5,930 nucleotides of DNA from JALOAR01 sp041649615. Lineage in GTDB: Bacteria; Patescibacteriota; Minisyncoccia; UBA6257; Colwellbacteraceae. The translations under genes and the position numbers were made by a program. The stretch covers positions 1 through 5,930 of the forward strand of contig JBAZMT010000046.1 of the NCBI GenBank assembly GCA_041649615.1, written 5' to 3'. The first letter of the stretch is position 1, and the number at the start of each line of letters is the position of its first letter. Below, piece by piece: positions 5,652 to 5,930 of this stretch. Under the pieces are notes generated by a model. That model had not been told where the DNA came from and made no database searches. It saw only the letters and a program-made list of their open reading frames with translations.

Positions 5652-5930
5652 AGGGGTTTCTCCAGTTGTGCTGTGTTCAGTCATGCCAGGGATACAAGGA
5701 GATCCCTGGGCCAAACGTGTAATGGGGTCCTTGGGTTCAGGATCCCAGTCCGGGTAGGGTTCCACCTCTGGTGGGGCTATCCCCCAGTAGACCGAGGTTT
5801 TCGGAAAACGGGCCATCGTCTCTACCGGCTGACAAGTAGAATAAACGAACCACCGAGCAGCAATCCGGGCCGCCGTTTTCACGGTCTGCGAGGGGCCCTC
5901 CATGCTTTCCAGCAGTTCTTGCTCGACTTT
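5652..5930 (-). CDS. Partial open frame entering from the right edge, in frame with the 126-residue gene
   Basis: The frame is open from the window edge into the 126-residue gene without a stop. It reads KVEQELLESMEGPSQTVKTA, then ARIAARWFVY, and later a Pro/Asp/Glu-rich part (PPEVEPYPDWDPEPKDP). The other two minus frames carry stops (near 5880 and 5740) and look less like protein. The helical TAARIAARW stretch and the low-stop, moderately GC3-rich codon use suggest real coding sequence. Either this is the N-terminal part of one longer protein that ends at 5271, or it is the end of an upstream gene that reads through into the next one. The first ATG in the window is at 5903 and has only a weak GGA upstream. 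The start cannot be settled without the flanking sequence. Confidence 0.45.
5660..5663 (-). promoter_or_regulatory. Ribosome binding site supporting a start at 5651
   Basis: Minus strand reads GGAGAAACCCCTATG, with GGAG eight bases before the ATG. None of the other candidate starts further upstream in this frame (5903, 5816, 5684) has a comparable site. This is the main argument for a separate 126-residue protein. Confidence 0.55.

Overview
The window looks like part of the head-morphogenesis region of a tailed double-stranded DNA phage or prophage. All supported genes lie on the minus strand, tightly packed and reading from right to left. Adjacent genes either overlap by one base (TGATG) or are separated by only 2 to 64 bases, and I see no tRNA, rRNA, CRISPR array or insertion sequence. 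The host cannot be named from this sequence. GC content is moderately high and most starts have recognisable Shine-Dalgarno sequences, which fits a bacterial host.

Layout in transcription order (high to low coordinates): an open frame enters from the right edge and runs to 5271. It contains a well-supported internal start at 5651 that gives a 126-residue protein of unknown function. Next is a 234-residue protein (4545-5249) with an SH3/KOW-like N-terminal segment and a C-terminal zinc-ribbon remnant. It is translationally coupled to a 166-residue helical protein (4045-4545). Two bases later starts the centrepiece, a 916-codon gene (1292-4042) for a putative prohead (head maturation) protease interrupted by a 422-residue intein. 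A 396-residue Glu/Gln-rich protein (37-1227) follows and is a candidate scaffold or prohead-core protein. The major capsid gene would be expected just beyond the left edge, but that is inference only.

The best finding is the intein. It starts at Cys179, ends at His599-Asn600, and is followed by Cys601. It carries the splicing blocks, two LAGLIDADG motifs with both acidic residues intact, and an extra Cys/His-rich insert. It sits three residues after Ser176 in an LSMG motif that I read as the catalytic serine loop of the protease. The unspliced precursor should therefore be inactive, and splicing would restore a 494-residue enzyme. This enzyme is unusual in two further ways: a Cys/His-rich, probably zinc-binding insert between the catalytic serine and the putative catalytic glutamate, and a long C-terminal extension.

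The probable logic is that the protease and the Gln-rich core protein form the prohead interior, and the protease degrades the core before DNA packaging. The three upstream small genes belong to the same transcription unit, but their roles cannot be read from sequence.
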